This document shows positions 1 through 8,600 of a stretch of 41,225 nt of DNA, piece after piece. Positions within the stretch are counted from its first letter, which is position 1; every line of letters begins with the position of its first letter. The notes beneath the pieces were generated by a model. It searched no databases, was not told the DNA's origin, and saw only the letters and a program-made list of their open reading frames with translations. The position numbers and the translations under genes were made by a program. The stretch covers positions 1-41,225 of the forward strand of contig CANREY010000010.1 in the NCBI GenBank assembly GCA_947629755.1, read 5' to 3'. The stretch comes from an uncultured Oscillospiraceae bacterium. GTDB lineage: Bacteria > Bacillota > Clostridia > Oscillospirales > Oscillospiraceae.

Positions 1-101
1 AATTTATCCATGTCCATGTAAATCGCGGGGTCGTTTTCCCAGCCACTATATAACTCCCTGCAAAGCTCCCGCGTCATAACGCTTAAAGATATATCTTCCA
101 T
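1..101 (-). CDS. GNAT-family acetyltransferase, N-terminal fragment (runs off window)
   Basis: Only the first 33 codons are inside the window. The ATG is at 101-99, with a GGGAGG ribosome-binding site 6 bases upstream. The visible peptide contains MTRELCRELY and WENDPAIYMDMD, which I recognise from the start of clostridial GNAT N-acetyltransferases, enzymes that move an acetyl group from acetyl-CoA to an amine. The acetyl-CoA loop and the rest lie outside the window, so the substrate cannot be judged. It follows the transglutaminase-like gene on the same strand with a 44-base gap and may share its transcript. Confidence 0.6.
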   Translation of the reverse strand, partial: MEDISLSVMTRELCRELYSGWENDPAIYMDMDK

Positions 102-145
102 AAAAACCTCCCAATAAATATCTGAAAATAACCGGTGAACGGATT

Positions 146-649
146 TTATCTAAATCTTGAAAGTATAAGCTCCGGCGAAGCTCCCGCGACGACAAGGCCG
201 GTGATATTCGTTATCTCACAGCCACTTTTTGTATATTCCAAGATAAAGCTCTCCTCATTATCGTAAATTATTTCCTTTCCATACCATGGTTTTCGGGATT
301 GGGGCGTCAATTCAAGATAGACCACCTTGTTTTCCGCCTCAAAGGTCAGGATCGTATGGAATTTTCCACGCTCGGTATAATGAAGGAGCCAAATCTTACT
401 CGGTATAGCGTGAGAGGCAAGAATTGTTCTCATCAGCAGTGTCACATCGATGCACGTGCCGATTTTTTCACGCGCGGTATCATCGGGAGCCTGAATTCGG
501 GAGCTTTCACGCAAAGCGCGGTCAAATTCCTTGTCAAATCCCTTTGACATGTCAGGCTTATATTTTTTGCCGTCAAGATAAAAGCCGTATTCATATCCGT
601 TATTGAGCAATTCCTTTTTAAGTAGATCGCATATTTCACTTATTTCCAT
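146..649 (-). CDS. Transglutaminase-like (papain-fold) protein
   Basis: A 167-residue cytoplasmic protein with no signal peptide. A cysteine in GTCIDVTLL (about C66), a histidine in KFHTIL (about H98) and an acidic residue in VVYLELTP (about E113) are spaced like the Cys-His-Asp triad of the transglutaminase/papain-like fold, with Glu where Asp is usual. Such proteins act as cysteine peptidases or amide-transferring enzymes; the substrate is unknown. The ATG at 649 is chosen because GAGG lies 8 bases upstream; a GTG at 658 is in frame but badly placed. The ribosome-binding site lies just upstream of the end of the VanZ remnant, suggesting coupled expression in the past. Confidence 0.55.
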   Translation of the reverse strand: MEISEICDLLKKELLNNGYEYGFYLDGKKYKPDMSKGFDKEFDRALRESSRIQAPDDTAREKIGTCIDVTLLMRTILASHAIPSKIWLLHYTERGKFHTILTFEAENKVVYLELTPQSRKPWYGKEIIYDNEESFILEYTKSGCEITNITGLVVAGASPELILSRFR

Positions 650-821
650 TTTGATCACCTCGAAGCATATTCACTATCGGTCTTAATATCATATAAATAA
701 CATACCCGATCGCCCCGCCGAGGGTGTTGGTGATAATATCGGTTATGTCGGGAGCGCGGGTGCCGTTGATAAGCGGCTGTAGAAGCTCGATGCCCAGGTT
801 TTGCTCCTTTACAGCGGTCAA
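636..821 (-). pseudogene. VanZ-family C-terminal remnant
   Basis: About 60 codons reading EQNLGIELLQPLINGTR, then DITDIITNTLGG and one hydrophobic segment. This matches the C-terminal part of VanZ-like membrane proteins (teicoplanin-resistance family), in which the E-L-Q and D-I-x-D-x-x-x-N-T-x-G-x motifs are conserved. The upstream transmembrane helices are missing: an in-frame TAG lies two codons before the only possible (TTG) start, no ribosome-binding site is visible, and the next gene occupies the DNA upstream. I read it as a truncated, probably dead gene. A tiny functional protein cannot be excluded. Confidence 0.55.
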
Positions 822-847
822 GCTCTAAAGCCTTTAAAGAAGCGTGT

Positions 848-1366
848 TCAATCCCACAGAGTTGAAAAATGCTTTATGTAAAAACGCCTCATTTCCTCCG
901 ACGCAGTTTCCTGATATTCCTTTTTTATGACGTTAGCGACCTCCTTCTGCTCAGCCGGGTCGATTTCCGAATATCTGTGTATGATTATATTTCCCATCTG
1001 TTCTTCCTTCAATATCTCATGGTAGACATCTTCCACGACCTCGCACTTGTATACCGGTACATCTATCTCGCTCTCCCAACTGTGACCCTTTCCACAGCTC
1101 AATCCGTCTGTACTCTCCAAAAGATAGAGATATCCGCGCCGACCGCTGTAAAGCGTGCGTAACTGGTCCGGGAACCGCTCAAAGTAATGTTGCTTGCCGT
1201 CATTGTCGGGACCCATTGTGACAAAATTCTCGTCTCTTCTCCGACAGCAGACCAGGGCATAGCACCTATCCTCGGAAAAATACGCGACCTTTTTGCCCGT
1301 GGTATGGGATTTCGCGTTTGCCTTGATAATGTTCAAACCGCCTGTCGGCGTTCCGTGATACAGCAT
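848..1366 (-). CDS. Hypothetical protein, possible ADP-ribosyltransferase-like fold
   Basis: A 172-residue soluble protein starting MLYHGTP, with GAGGGGG 5 bases before the ATG. I recognise the type (N-terminal YHGTP, a VAYFSED segment, then FPDQLRTLY and a GYLYLLE strand) from uncharacterised clostridial proteins but know no function. The N-terminal YHGT followed by a later aromatic strand resembles the start of PARP/ART-like folds, where such a His contacts NAD; this is inference from a few residues only. The C-terminal half is charged and helical (EQKEVANVIKKEYQE). It lies between the VanZ remnant and the esterase operon terminator, in a run of small accessory genes. Confidence 0.45.
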   Translation of the reverse strand: MLYHGTPTGGLNIIKANAKSHTTGKKVAYFSEDRCYALVCCRRRDENFVTMGPDNDGKQHYFERFPDQLRTLYSGRRGYLYLLESTDGLSCGKGHSWESEIDVPVYKCEVVEDVYHEILKEEQMGNIIIHRYSEIDPAEQKEVANVIKKEYQETASEEMRRFYIKHFSTLWD

Positions 1367-1402
1367 ACGGACCCCCTCAAGTATCGTTTTTTTAGAACAA
1401 AT

Positions 1403-1436
1403 ACCGGGGGCGGCGGTTTTGTCCGTTGCCCCCGGT
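1403..1436 (-). terminator. Terminator-like hairpin after the esterase gene
   Basis: Perfect 9-bp inverted repeat (ACCGGGGGC/GCCCCCGGT) just after the esterase stop. On the minus strand it is followed by a weak T-rich tail (ATTTGTTCT). It separates the ATP-grasp/esterase operon from the accessory genes downstream. Confidence 0.55.
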
Positions 1437-1456
1437 GATCGTATCGCTTTGGGCGC

Positions 1457-2197
1457 TCACAGCTCCAGCTTGCCCATGAAATACGGCAGCTGCTTTTGCC
1501 ACCAGCACCAGTCGTGGTTGACGTCGAAGCCCCAGTAGTCGAACCATGCGGGTATGGCCTTCTGGCGGCAGACGGCATCGAGAGCCCGCGTACCGGCTAA
1601 AAGCTCGTCCTCCCATGCCCCTTGGCCCACGCAGAATATGAGCTGGGAATGGCGGTAGAGCTCCATGTACGGGTGGTCAAAGGGCATGTTGGGCAGGAAG
1701 TAGACCGGGGAGTTATCATATATGAGGTCGTCCATATAGCCCTGAATGAAGTCGTTGGCGTTATAGGTGCCGCTGAGGGCCACCACGGTGTCAAAGAGAT
1801 CCGGGCGGCGGAAGAAGAATATGCCGGAGTGGACGGCCCCCATGGAACAGCCGGTGAGCATACCCTTGCCGTGGACGTCGCCAAGCTCACGGGCGCGGGG
1901 GTAGAGCTCCAGCGTTATGTACCTGAACCACTTCTCCTGCATCTCTATCCGGTGGCGGGGGCTGTCGTTTTTGGCGGACCAACTCTCCGCGTCTATCCCG
2001 TCGGCGCAGACGAGCATTATCCTCCCGTCCTCGATCCACGGGCGCATACACTCCACCATGCCGAAATTCTCAAAGTCCCAGAATCTCCCGTTCTGTGGCG
2101 GGAAGGCGAAGCACAGCTTGCCCTTGTCCCCGTAGACCTTGAACTCCATGTCCCGGTCCAGCTCCCGGCTCCACTCTTTAAAATACCTGACGTCCAT
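1457..2197 (-). CDS. Putative esterase (alpha/beta hydrolase, PF00756-like)
   Basis: A 246-residue cytoplasmic alpha/beta hydrolase. The nucleophile elbow is GCSMGA (Ser118), and a histidine near the end (VNHDW, about H228) fits the catalytic His. The pattern of a mid-length N-terminal strand region, GxSMG and ALSGTYN resembles the putative esterase family that includes S-formylglutathione hydrolase and esterase D. No signal peptide is seen, so it should act inside the cell. It starts 20 bases after the ATP-grasp stop, with AGGAGA before the ATG, so the two form an operon. It may hydrolyse or transfer an acyl group related to the ligase product; that is inferred from context only. Confidence 0.7.
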   Translation of the reverse strand: MDVRYFKEWSRELDRDMEFKVYGDKGKLCFAFPPQNGRFWDFENFGMVECMRPWIEDGRIMLVCADGIDAESWSAKNDSPRHRIEMQEKWFRYITLELYPRARELGDVHGKGMLTGCSMGAVHSGIFFFRRPDLFDTVVALSGTYNANDFIQGYMDDLIYDNSPVYFLPNMPFDHPYMELYRHSQLIFCVGQGAWEDELLAGTRALDAVCRQKAIPAWFDYWGFDVNHDWCWWQKQLPYFMGKLEL

Positions 2198-2217
2198 TGT
2201 GTTCTCCTAAGTTCAAA

Positions 2218-3411
2218 TTATTTTTTCTTTGTGGTCACGAATTTGATAAACTCCTTCGCGGCCCTCATGTCGTCGGCGTGGGCGATAAAGGTCTCGTTGC
2301 CCATCTGGTCCTCCCATATGGCGGGGAGGCGCTCGTATTTTACTATCTTATCGCCGTACTTCTCAAATATCTCGTCGTTCGTATGTACGTAGCTGTATAT
2401 ATCCCGCCTGTCGGCCGTGACGCAGAAGTGGTCATCATTGCTCTCCGGGAGCCTGCGCTCATCGTAGGCCACCATCTCCGCCCATATTTCATATACGTCC
2501 GTGGAGTGGGCGAAATTCATCATATCCGGGGTGTAGCTCCCGGCGGGGCGCATGTTGACCTCCAGCCCCACAAAGTCGCCGACCTTGCCAAGACCCTCCT
2601 TGGCGACCTTCAGCTTGAAAAACTCAAGGTGAATAAACCGGCTTCGCGCCCCGAAAGCCTTTGCTGTGGCCCGGCCCAGCTTGCGGAGCTTCTCCGGCAT
2701 ACCGGCCTCCACGTAGTAGGCAAGGTCAAGCTTTTCGTTGACGATGTCCATGATGGAGGGGGGCCAGGCGGTCATGGACTCAAAGAGCGGCTCGCATTTT
2801 GAGTTTGTTATGGCGTCGTAGGAGTATATATCGCCGGTGATGAACTCCTCCATCACGTACTGGACGGAGGGGAGATCGTTGAAAAACGCCTCAAAGTCAC
2901 CGTCGTTTTCAAGCTTATATGTGGCCTCCGCCCCCACGCCGTTGTCGGGCTTAACTATGACGGGGTAGCCCACGAGCTTAATAAACTCCTTGGCGGCCTT
3001 CTTTGTGGTTATCTTGTGGCACCTTGCGGTGGGAACTCCGGCCTTTTTATAGTACTCCTTCATACCCCACTTGGACTTAAAGCATGCCACCTCCTCGGTG
3101 TTGACGCCGGTGGTCACGTTGAAATCCGTGCGCAGGCGCGCGTCCTGCTCAAGCCAGTACTCGTTATTTGACTCTATCCAGTCGATCTTGCCGTATTTGA
3201 AGGCGAAGAAGGCCACGGCCCGGTACATCTGGTCGTAGTCCTCCATGTTGTCCACCCTGTAATACTCCGTCAAAGCTCCCTTGAGCCCGTCAGAGAGGCT
3301 GTCGTAGGGGCTGTCGCCGATGCCAAGGACATTTACGCCGTTTTTCCTGAGCCTGTCGCAGAAGCTCCAGTAGATGGGCGGGAATTGAGGGGAAATAAAT
3401 ATAAAGTTCAT
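2218..3411 (-). CDS. ATP-grasp domain carboxylate-amine ligase-like protein
   Basis: A 397-residue protein with an N-terminal Rossmann-like domain (MNFIFISPQFP, VLGIGDSP) and an ATP-grasp fold: the nucleotide-binding lysine strand and glycine loop VIVKPDNGVGA (151-161), the MEEFITGD strand (187-194), HLEFF (261-265) and the metal-binding EVNMRPAG (284-291). Family members activate a carboxylate as acyl phosphate and join it to an amine or thiol. The substrate is unknown. The ATG at 3411 is used because GAGG lies 8 bases upstream; a GTG three codons earlier overlaps that site. It is the first gene of a two-gene operon with the esterase, behind a near-perfect sigma-A promoter. Confidence 0.75.
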   Translation of the reverse strand: MNFIFISPQFPPIYWSFCDRLRKNGVNVLGIGDSPYDSLSDGLKGALTEYYRVDNMEDYDQMYRAVAFFAFKYGKIDWIESNNEYWLEQDARLRTDFNVTTGVNTEEVACFKSKWGMKEYYKKAGVPTARCHKITTKKAAKEFIKLVGYPVIVKPDNGVGAEATYKLENDGDFEAFFNDLPSVQYVMEEFITGDIYSYDAITNSKCEPLFESMTAWPPSIMDIVNEKLDLAYYVEAGMPEKLRKLGRATAKAFGARSRFIHLEFFKLKVAKEGLGKVGDFVGLEVNMRPAGSYTPDMMNFAHSTDVYEIWAEMVAYDERRLPESNDDHFCVTADRRDIYSYVHTNDEIFEKYGDKIVKYERLPAIWEDQMGNETFIAHADDMRAAKEFIKFVTTKKK

Positions 3412-3468
3412 ATATGTCACCTCATGTAAAATCGATGTAATGTAGTGAAATAAATTTCGCCAAGTGGT

Positions 3469-3497
3469 ATTATATCCCCAAAAACAGTATATGTCAA
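3469..3497 (-). promoter_or_regulatory. Consensus sigma-A promoter for the ATP-grasp/esterase operon
   Basis: TTGACA (3497-3492), a 17-bp spacer, then TATAAT (3474-3469), both consensus. Transcription should begin near 3462, giving a leader of about 50 bases. It lies directly after the recG stop, so the operon is probably transcribed strongly on its own. Confidence 0.8.
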
Positions 3498-3508
3498 CAA
3501 ATTTAGCC

Positions 3509-5566
3509 TCAGTTGAAGGTCCCCCGGTTCTTTTCCATCACAAGCTCCACGCTTTGCCTAAGGCAGGCGTTCTCCGGCGAGCGAAGCTCCGGGTCGACGC
3601 AGAGCAGCTCCTTCGCCGCTGACTGGGCCGAGCGCAGAACGTCCATGTCGGTGGCGAAGCTTGCTATCTGCATATCAGGAAGTCCGCTCTGCCGGGAGCC
3701 GAAGAAGTCTCCGGGGCCGCGAAGCCTCAAGTCCTCCTCGGCTATCTTAAAACCGTCGTTAGTTTTGCAAAAGGCCCGGAGCCTCTCCATGGAGGTCTCC
3801 CCTCCCGCCCCCTCAAATAGGACGCAGTAGGACTTGTGGGTCCCCCTTCCCACCCGTCCCCTTAGCTGGTGGAGCTGTGAAAGGCCGAACCTGTCGGCGT
3901 TCTCCACCACCATAAGGGCGGCGTTGGGCACGTCCACGCCAACCTCTATGACCGTTGTTGCCACCAGAATATCCACATCTCCCGCGGCGAAGGCGGCCAT
4001 GGCCTCGTTTTTCTCCTTGGCCTTCAGCTTTCCGTGGACGAGAGCCACCCGAAGATCCGGGAAAACCCTCTCCTGAAGGTGCTTTGCGTACTCCTTAACC
4101 GATTTGAGCCCGTCCGGGGTCTCCTCGCTCTCCTCCACCGCCGGGCAGACGATGAACACCTGTCTCCCCTCGCCCACGAGTCGCCGGATAAAGTTATATA
4201 TCCTCTCCCGCATTTTCTCGCCCACGAGGAAGGTGTCAATGACCTGCCGCCCCGGCGGAAGCTCGTCCATCACCGACACGTCCAGGTCCCCGTAGACTAT
4301 GAGGGCCAGCGTCCTCGGTATGGGCGTGGCGGACATGACCAGCACGTGGGGCGTGTCGCCCTTATCCGACAGCGCCGCCCGCTGTTGCACGCCGAAGCGG
4401 TGCTGTTCGTCGGCGATTATGAGGGCGAGCCTGTCAAACTCCACCTTCTCGGATAAAAGCGCGTGGGTGCCGATAACAAGCTGTGTCTTACCCGTTCTCA
4501 GCGCCTCTTGGGCCTCCCGCTTGGCCTTGACCCCCAGCCCTCCCGTGAGAAGGCCCACATCTATATTGAGCGGCGTCAAGAGCTCCGAAAGGGATTTATA
4601 GTGCTGTTCCGCCAATATCTCCGTTGGCGCCATGAAGGCCGCCTGAAAGCCCGCTTTAATGACGGCGTACGCCGCCGCCGCTGCCACGGCCGTCTTGCCT
4701 GAGCCCACGTCGCCCTGAACGAGCCTTGACATTGGGCTCTCCCCGGCCATGTCGGCGAGAATATCATCGACCGCCCGCTTTTGCGCCCCGGTGAGCTCGT
4801 AGGGCAGCGCCCGGTAAAATTCTCCCATGTCTATATTCTTTATGACATACGGACTTTTCTCAAGCTGTCTCGTCCGCATGAAGCTGAGCGTACAGCTCAA
4901 AATGAAAAGCTCCTCGAAAATGAGCCTCCTGCGCGCAAGCTCAAGGCTCTCGATGTCACGCGGAAAGTGCACGTTCTCATAGGAAAAGCGGGTCTGGGCC
5001 AGCTTATATTTTTCACGTATCCCCAGCGGCAGTCTCTCCGGGAGCTCGTCGCCGCACAGGGCCAGCCCCTCTCTCGCGGCGTTTTGCCGCGTCTTCTGGG
5101 AAAGGCCGGAGGTCAGCCGGTAGATCGGCACTATCCGCCTTGTGACGCCGGGGGCGTTCGTCTCCTTTTCAAATACCGGGTTCGTCATCTCCGGCGCGCC
5201 GATGCGCCCGCCAACCCGGCCGAAGAATATGTAGCTCTCCCCCGGTATGAGGGCGTTTTTCACATAGGGCTGGTTAAAAAATGTGACCGTCATTCTCCCC
5301 GCCGCGTCCACCACGGCGACCTTGGTAATATCGAGCCCCTTTCGCACTCTTGAGAGCCTCGCCGGGGCGGCCACCGTGGCGCTGACACAGCACATATCGC
5401 CGAATATGAGCTCCGATATGCTCTTTACCTCCCGCCGGTCCTCGTATGTCCGGGGAAAGTCCATAACGAGATCTCTCAGCGTCTCCACGCCGAGCCTTGC
5501 GTAGGCCTTCGCCCTCTCCGCGCCCACTCCCTTTATGAATTGCACGCTCGTATCAAGCACGCCCAC
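3509..5566 (-). CDS. recG: ATP-dependent DNA helicase RecG
   Basis: A 685-residue superfamily-2 helicase that remodels stalled forks and Holliday junctions. The N-terminal wedge/OB region is followed by Walker A GDVGSGKT (285-292), the DEQH box (387-390), SATPIPRTL and the motif VI LRGRVGRG. The length matches the family. I chose the GTG at 5566 (protein begins MGVLDTSVQ): AAGGGGG lies 8 bases upstream, while the tempting ATG at 5590 forms part of the -10 box of the likely promoter and so would not be in the mRNA. Longer upstream reading is low-complexity and not RecG-like. Base composition matches the GC-rich core of the window. Confidence 0.95.
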   Translation of the reverse strand: MGVLDTSVQFIKGVGAERAKAYARLGVETLRDLVMDFPRTYEDRREVKSISELIFGDMCCVSATVAAPARLSRVRKGLDITKVAVVDAAGRMTVTFFNQPYVKNALIPGESYIFFGRVGGRIGAPEMTNPVFEKETNAPGVTRRIVPIYRLTSGLSQKTRQNAAREGLALCGDELPERLPLGIREKYKLAQTRFSYENVHFPRDIESLELARRRLIFEELFILSCTLSFMRTRQLEKSPYVIKNIDMGEFYRALPYELTGAQKRAVDDILADMAGESPMSRLVQGDVGSGKTAVAAAAAYAVIKAGFQAAFMAPTEILAEQHYKSLSELLTPLNIDVGLLTGGLGVKAKREAQEALRTGKTQLVIGTHALLSEKVEFDRLALIIADEQHRFGVQQRAALSDKGDTPHVLVMSATPIPRTLALIVYGDLDVSVMDELPPGRQVIDTFLVGEKMRERIYNFIRRLVGEGRQVFIVCPAVEESEETPDGLKSVKEYAKHLQERVFPDLRVALVHGKLKAKEKNEAMAAFAAGDVDILVATTVIEVGVDVPNAALMVVENADRFGLSQLHQLRGRVGRGTHKSYCVLFEGAGGETSMERLRAFCKTNDGFKIAEEDLRLRGPGDFFGSRQSGLPDMQIASFATDMDVLRSAQSAAKELLCVDPELRSPENACLRQSVELVMEKNRGTFN

Positions 5567-5588
5567 TTCTCTCGCCCCCTTTTTGTCC

Positions 5589-5617
5589 ATTGTAGCACAC
5601 TTTTTTGAAAATTGAAA
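5589..5617 (-). promoter_or_regulatory. Probable extended -10 promoter of recG
   Basis: TTTCAA (5617-5612), a 17-bp spacer and TACAAT (5594-5589), preceded by TGC, an extended -10. The -10 overlaps the codon that might be mistaken for the recG start, and it sits right after the terminator of the upstream gene. Confidence 0.5.
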
Positions 5618-5618
5618 G

Positions 5619-5651
5619 TAAAAACAGGACCTCCCTTTTTGGGAGGCCCTG
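5619..5651 (-). terminator. Rho-independent terminator of the pectate-lyase-like gene
   Basis: An 11-bp stem (CAGGGCCTCCC/GGGAGGTCCTG, one G-U pair), loop AAAAA, then TTTTTA on the minus strand, about 20 bases after the stop codon at 5670. Confidence 0.85.
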
Positions 5652-5669
5652 ATGCGCATGGAAAGTTTA

Positions 5670-8600
5670 TTATTTCTTGATGAGATCCATAAAGCGCGCG
5701 ACCATGACGGCCATCTCAGCGCGTGTGGCGTTGGCCTCAGGCTTGCACAGCCCCGCGCCGTTGCCCTGAATGATACCGGCCTCAATGGCCCATGTCATGG
5801 CGTCAGTGGCCCAGGCGGCTATCTCGCCGCTGTCGGTGAAGGCGGCGGCGGTGCCCTTTGCGGTCACGTCAATTCCGGTGTCCTTGGCGTAGTTATAGAG
5901 CGCCACGGCGATCTCCTGGCGGGTGATGTCCGCCATGGGCTTAAAGGCGCTCTCGCCGGAGCCGTACATATAGCCCTTCTGGCTTATCCAGTCCACAGCG
6001 TCAATGTACCACTTGCCGTTCACGCGGTCGGTGTCGGTGTACTTCGACTGGGCGGAGGCCTTGGGCGTCCCGGCCAGTCGGTGGAGCACCGTGGCCATCT
6101 GGGCGCGGTTGAAGGTCCCCTCAGGACCAAACTCGGCGGCGGTTACGCCGTTTACGTACTTGGCCTTGCAGATCTTCACCACATCGTCATAGTACCAGCT
6201 GCCGCTCATTACGTCGCGGAAGTTCTGGCCCTGAGCGCCGGGGAGCCTTGCTCCGGCCTTGACGGGAGCCTTGCCTGTGAGCTCAAGACAGCCGTTCATG
6301 GAGATGGTGCCGTCGGCGTTGCGGCTGATGCCGGAGATGATGGCGGCGTCGGTGTCGACGCTCTTGAACCAGTCGGCGGAGACGGCGGCCCCGGAGGTGT
6401 GGTTTGTGAAGTAGTTGGTGTTCTTAAGGTAGTCGCTCCTGTCCTGAGTGCCCTTGGGGGCAATGCTGTCGTTGCCGCCAAGGTAGGAGATGAAGCCGGT
6501 GACCTTGTAGGCGGAGTTGGCGGCCTCGGAGTAGAGCGCCAGATTGCCCTTGCCGTTATTGTAGCCGGTGCAGTTCACAACGCTCAGGTTGGGGTTTGAG
6601 TTGCAGGTGAAGCCGTTTCCGGTGTTGGCGAAGGCCAGAGAGTTCTCGATGACGTGATTTACGGCGTAGCTGTTGCCGCCGAGCTTAAATCCGTTGCCGT
6701 TACCGGCCTTGACCTCCTTGCCGTCAACGATGTCGATGCCGTTCTTGAAGGCGATGGAGTTGCGGATAGTCACTGTGCCATTGGCTGTGCCGCGGGCGAA
6801 CAGATCCCAACCGTCGTCGGCGTTGTAGGCGGCGATGCACCCGTCAAACACGTTGCCGTCGCCGTTTGTCAGCTTCGCCTCAAAGCCGTCCGCGTCCTCA
6901 TAGCCGGAGTCGGCGTTGAGCCACGCCGAGCAATTGAGCACCAAATTGTCGCTGGGCCAGTCGATGAAGTCGTCGCTGGACCAGGTGCGGCTTATGGAGA
7001 TACCGGACTGCATGTTGTCGTGGGCGTTGACACGCTCTATGACGTTGTTCTTGCCGCCGATGTGCAGGCCCTTGCCGTTGGCGAATATGGTATCGAAGCC
7101 GTAGAGATGCCAGTAGCTGGCGCTGAGCGTAAGGCCGCTGCCCTTCTCGCCCCAGTCGAGGACCGGGCGTGTGGTGGCGTAGGGATCCGCCTTGAGGGTT
7201 ATGGGCTTGTCGGCTGTGCCGTCAACGCCCCGCTGGATAGTGACGCCGCTATTAAGCTTATACGTTCCGGCAAGGAGTATGATGGTGGTGCCGGGGGCGG
7301 GGCTCTTTACGGCCTCGGCCAGAGTTGTGGGATCAGCCCTCGTTCCGGCGGCGTCCGCCTTGCCGTTGGGGCCTACATATATCTCCGTCCTGCTGTCAGC
7401 CCCATAGCTTACAGAAGCCGTGACCGTCTTTGCCTCATAGCTTGAAAGCTTCGCTCCGTCAGCCGTCACCGCGTCCTTATCCGGGGTTATAACGGCGGTG
7501 AAGCTGTTCTCGCCGGCGGCGAGTGTCACTGGTATGAGGTTCCTCTCCCCTGCCTTCACAACGCCCTTATAGAGCTCCGTTCCGGCCTTGTCGGTGACGA
7601 CGGCCTTTCCGTCCACATTGACGCGCACGTCAAGCTCTGTCTTTTGCGCGCTTGTGGCGGTGGGATTGCGGAAATCCGCGGAGAGCTCGGCCGTCTTGCC
7701 GCCCTCGCCAGCGCCGGGCTTGGAGCCGGTGGAGGTGGCGGCGGAGGTGGTGAGCTTGATGTCAGTGAAGGTTATATCCGCATTGCGGGCGGCGAACATG
7801 CCCACGTAGACGTAGGGGTCGACATAGCTCAATGCGTCGGGATCGAGATAGTCGTTTGTGCGCAGGACCCCGTTGTGGTCGAGGTAGCTTATGTGATAGC
7901 CTGCGTCGTCCTTTTCAATTGTGAGTGTGAAGTCCACAAGCCCCAGCGTCTTGCCGGGGACGGCGGACTCGTTGTCGCAGTTGCCCACCAGGTTGCGAAT
8001 ATCGGAACCGAAGCCCGTGATGTCGAGGGTCCTCCATGTGCCCGTGTAGGTGGAGGGGGCGGTGGCGGTGGTCACGTTCTCCGTAACGCCGGAGCGCTGG
8101 AGGGAGCCCACGCCCAGCCTCATCTGGACCTTCTGGCCGTTATACGTATCGCTGAAGCCCGTGACGCCGGCCATAAGGGAGTTTGACCACACGGGTGCGG
8201 TGTCGCCGTTGACGCCCACCTTGTCCATTACGATAAGGCCGAAGCCGTCCTGGCCGTTTGAATAGTGCCATGTGTTCACATGGGCCGTGGCTGTGAGCTT
8301 GAAGTTGGTGGTGCTGGGGTCTATGGCCGTGTAGTAGAAGGCAAGGCCGTCCTGAGCGGAGGGCTGTACCTTACCGGAGCCGTTTATGGAGTAGACACGC
8401 ACGTCCCCGTTGTCCTTCTCCTCATAGCCGTTGTTTTTAAGGCTGGTGCTCTGGCCGAAGGTGGAGAACACCCATGCGATCTCCGCCGTCTCGGAGACGG
8501 TGGTCTTCATGGGCTCGCAGGCCTTGCCCGTCTCGTTTGCGCGGACAGCGGCCACGGACACGTCGTACTCCTTGCCGACGGTCAGACCTGAGACTACGGC

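Noticed and set aside
1622-2392. Long plus-strand frame opposite the esterase gene
   Set aside because: Antisense shadow of a GC-rich gene: no ribosome-binding site, biased Val/Gly/His composition. Likewise 5652-6599 and 6654-7445 opposite the pectate-lyase-like gene.
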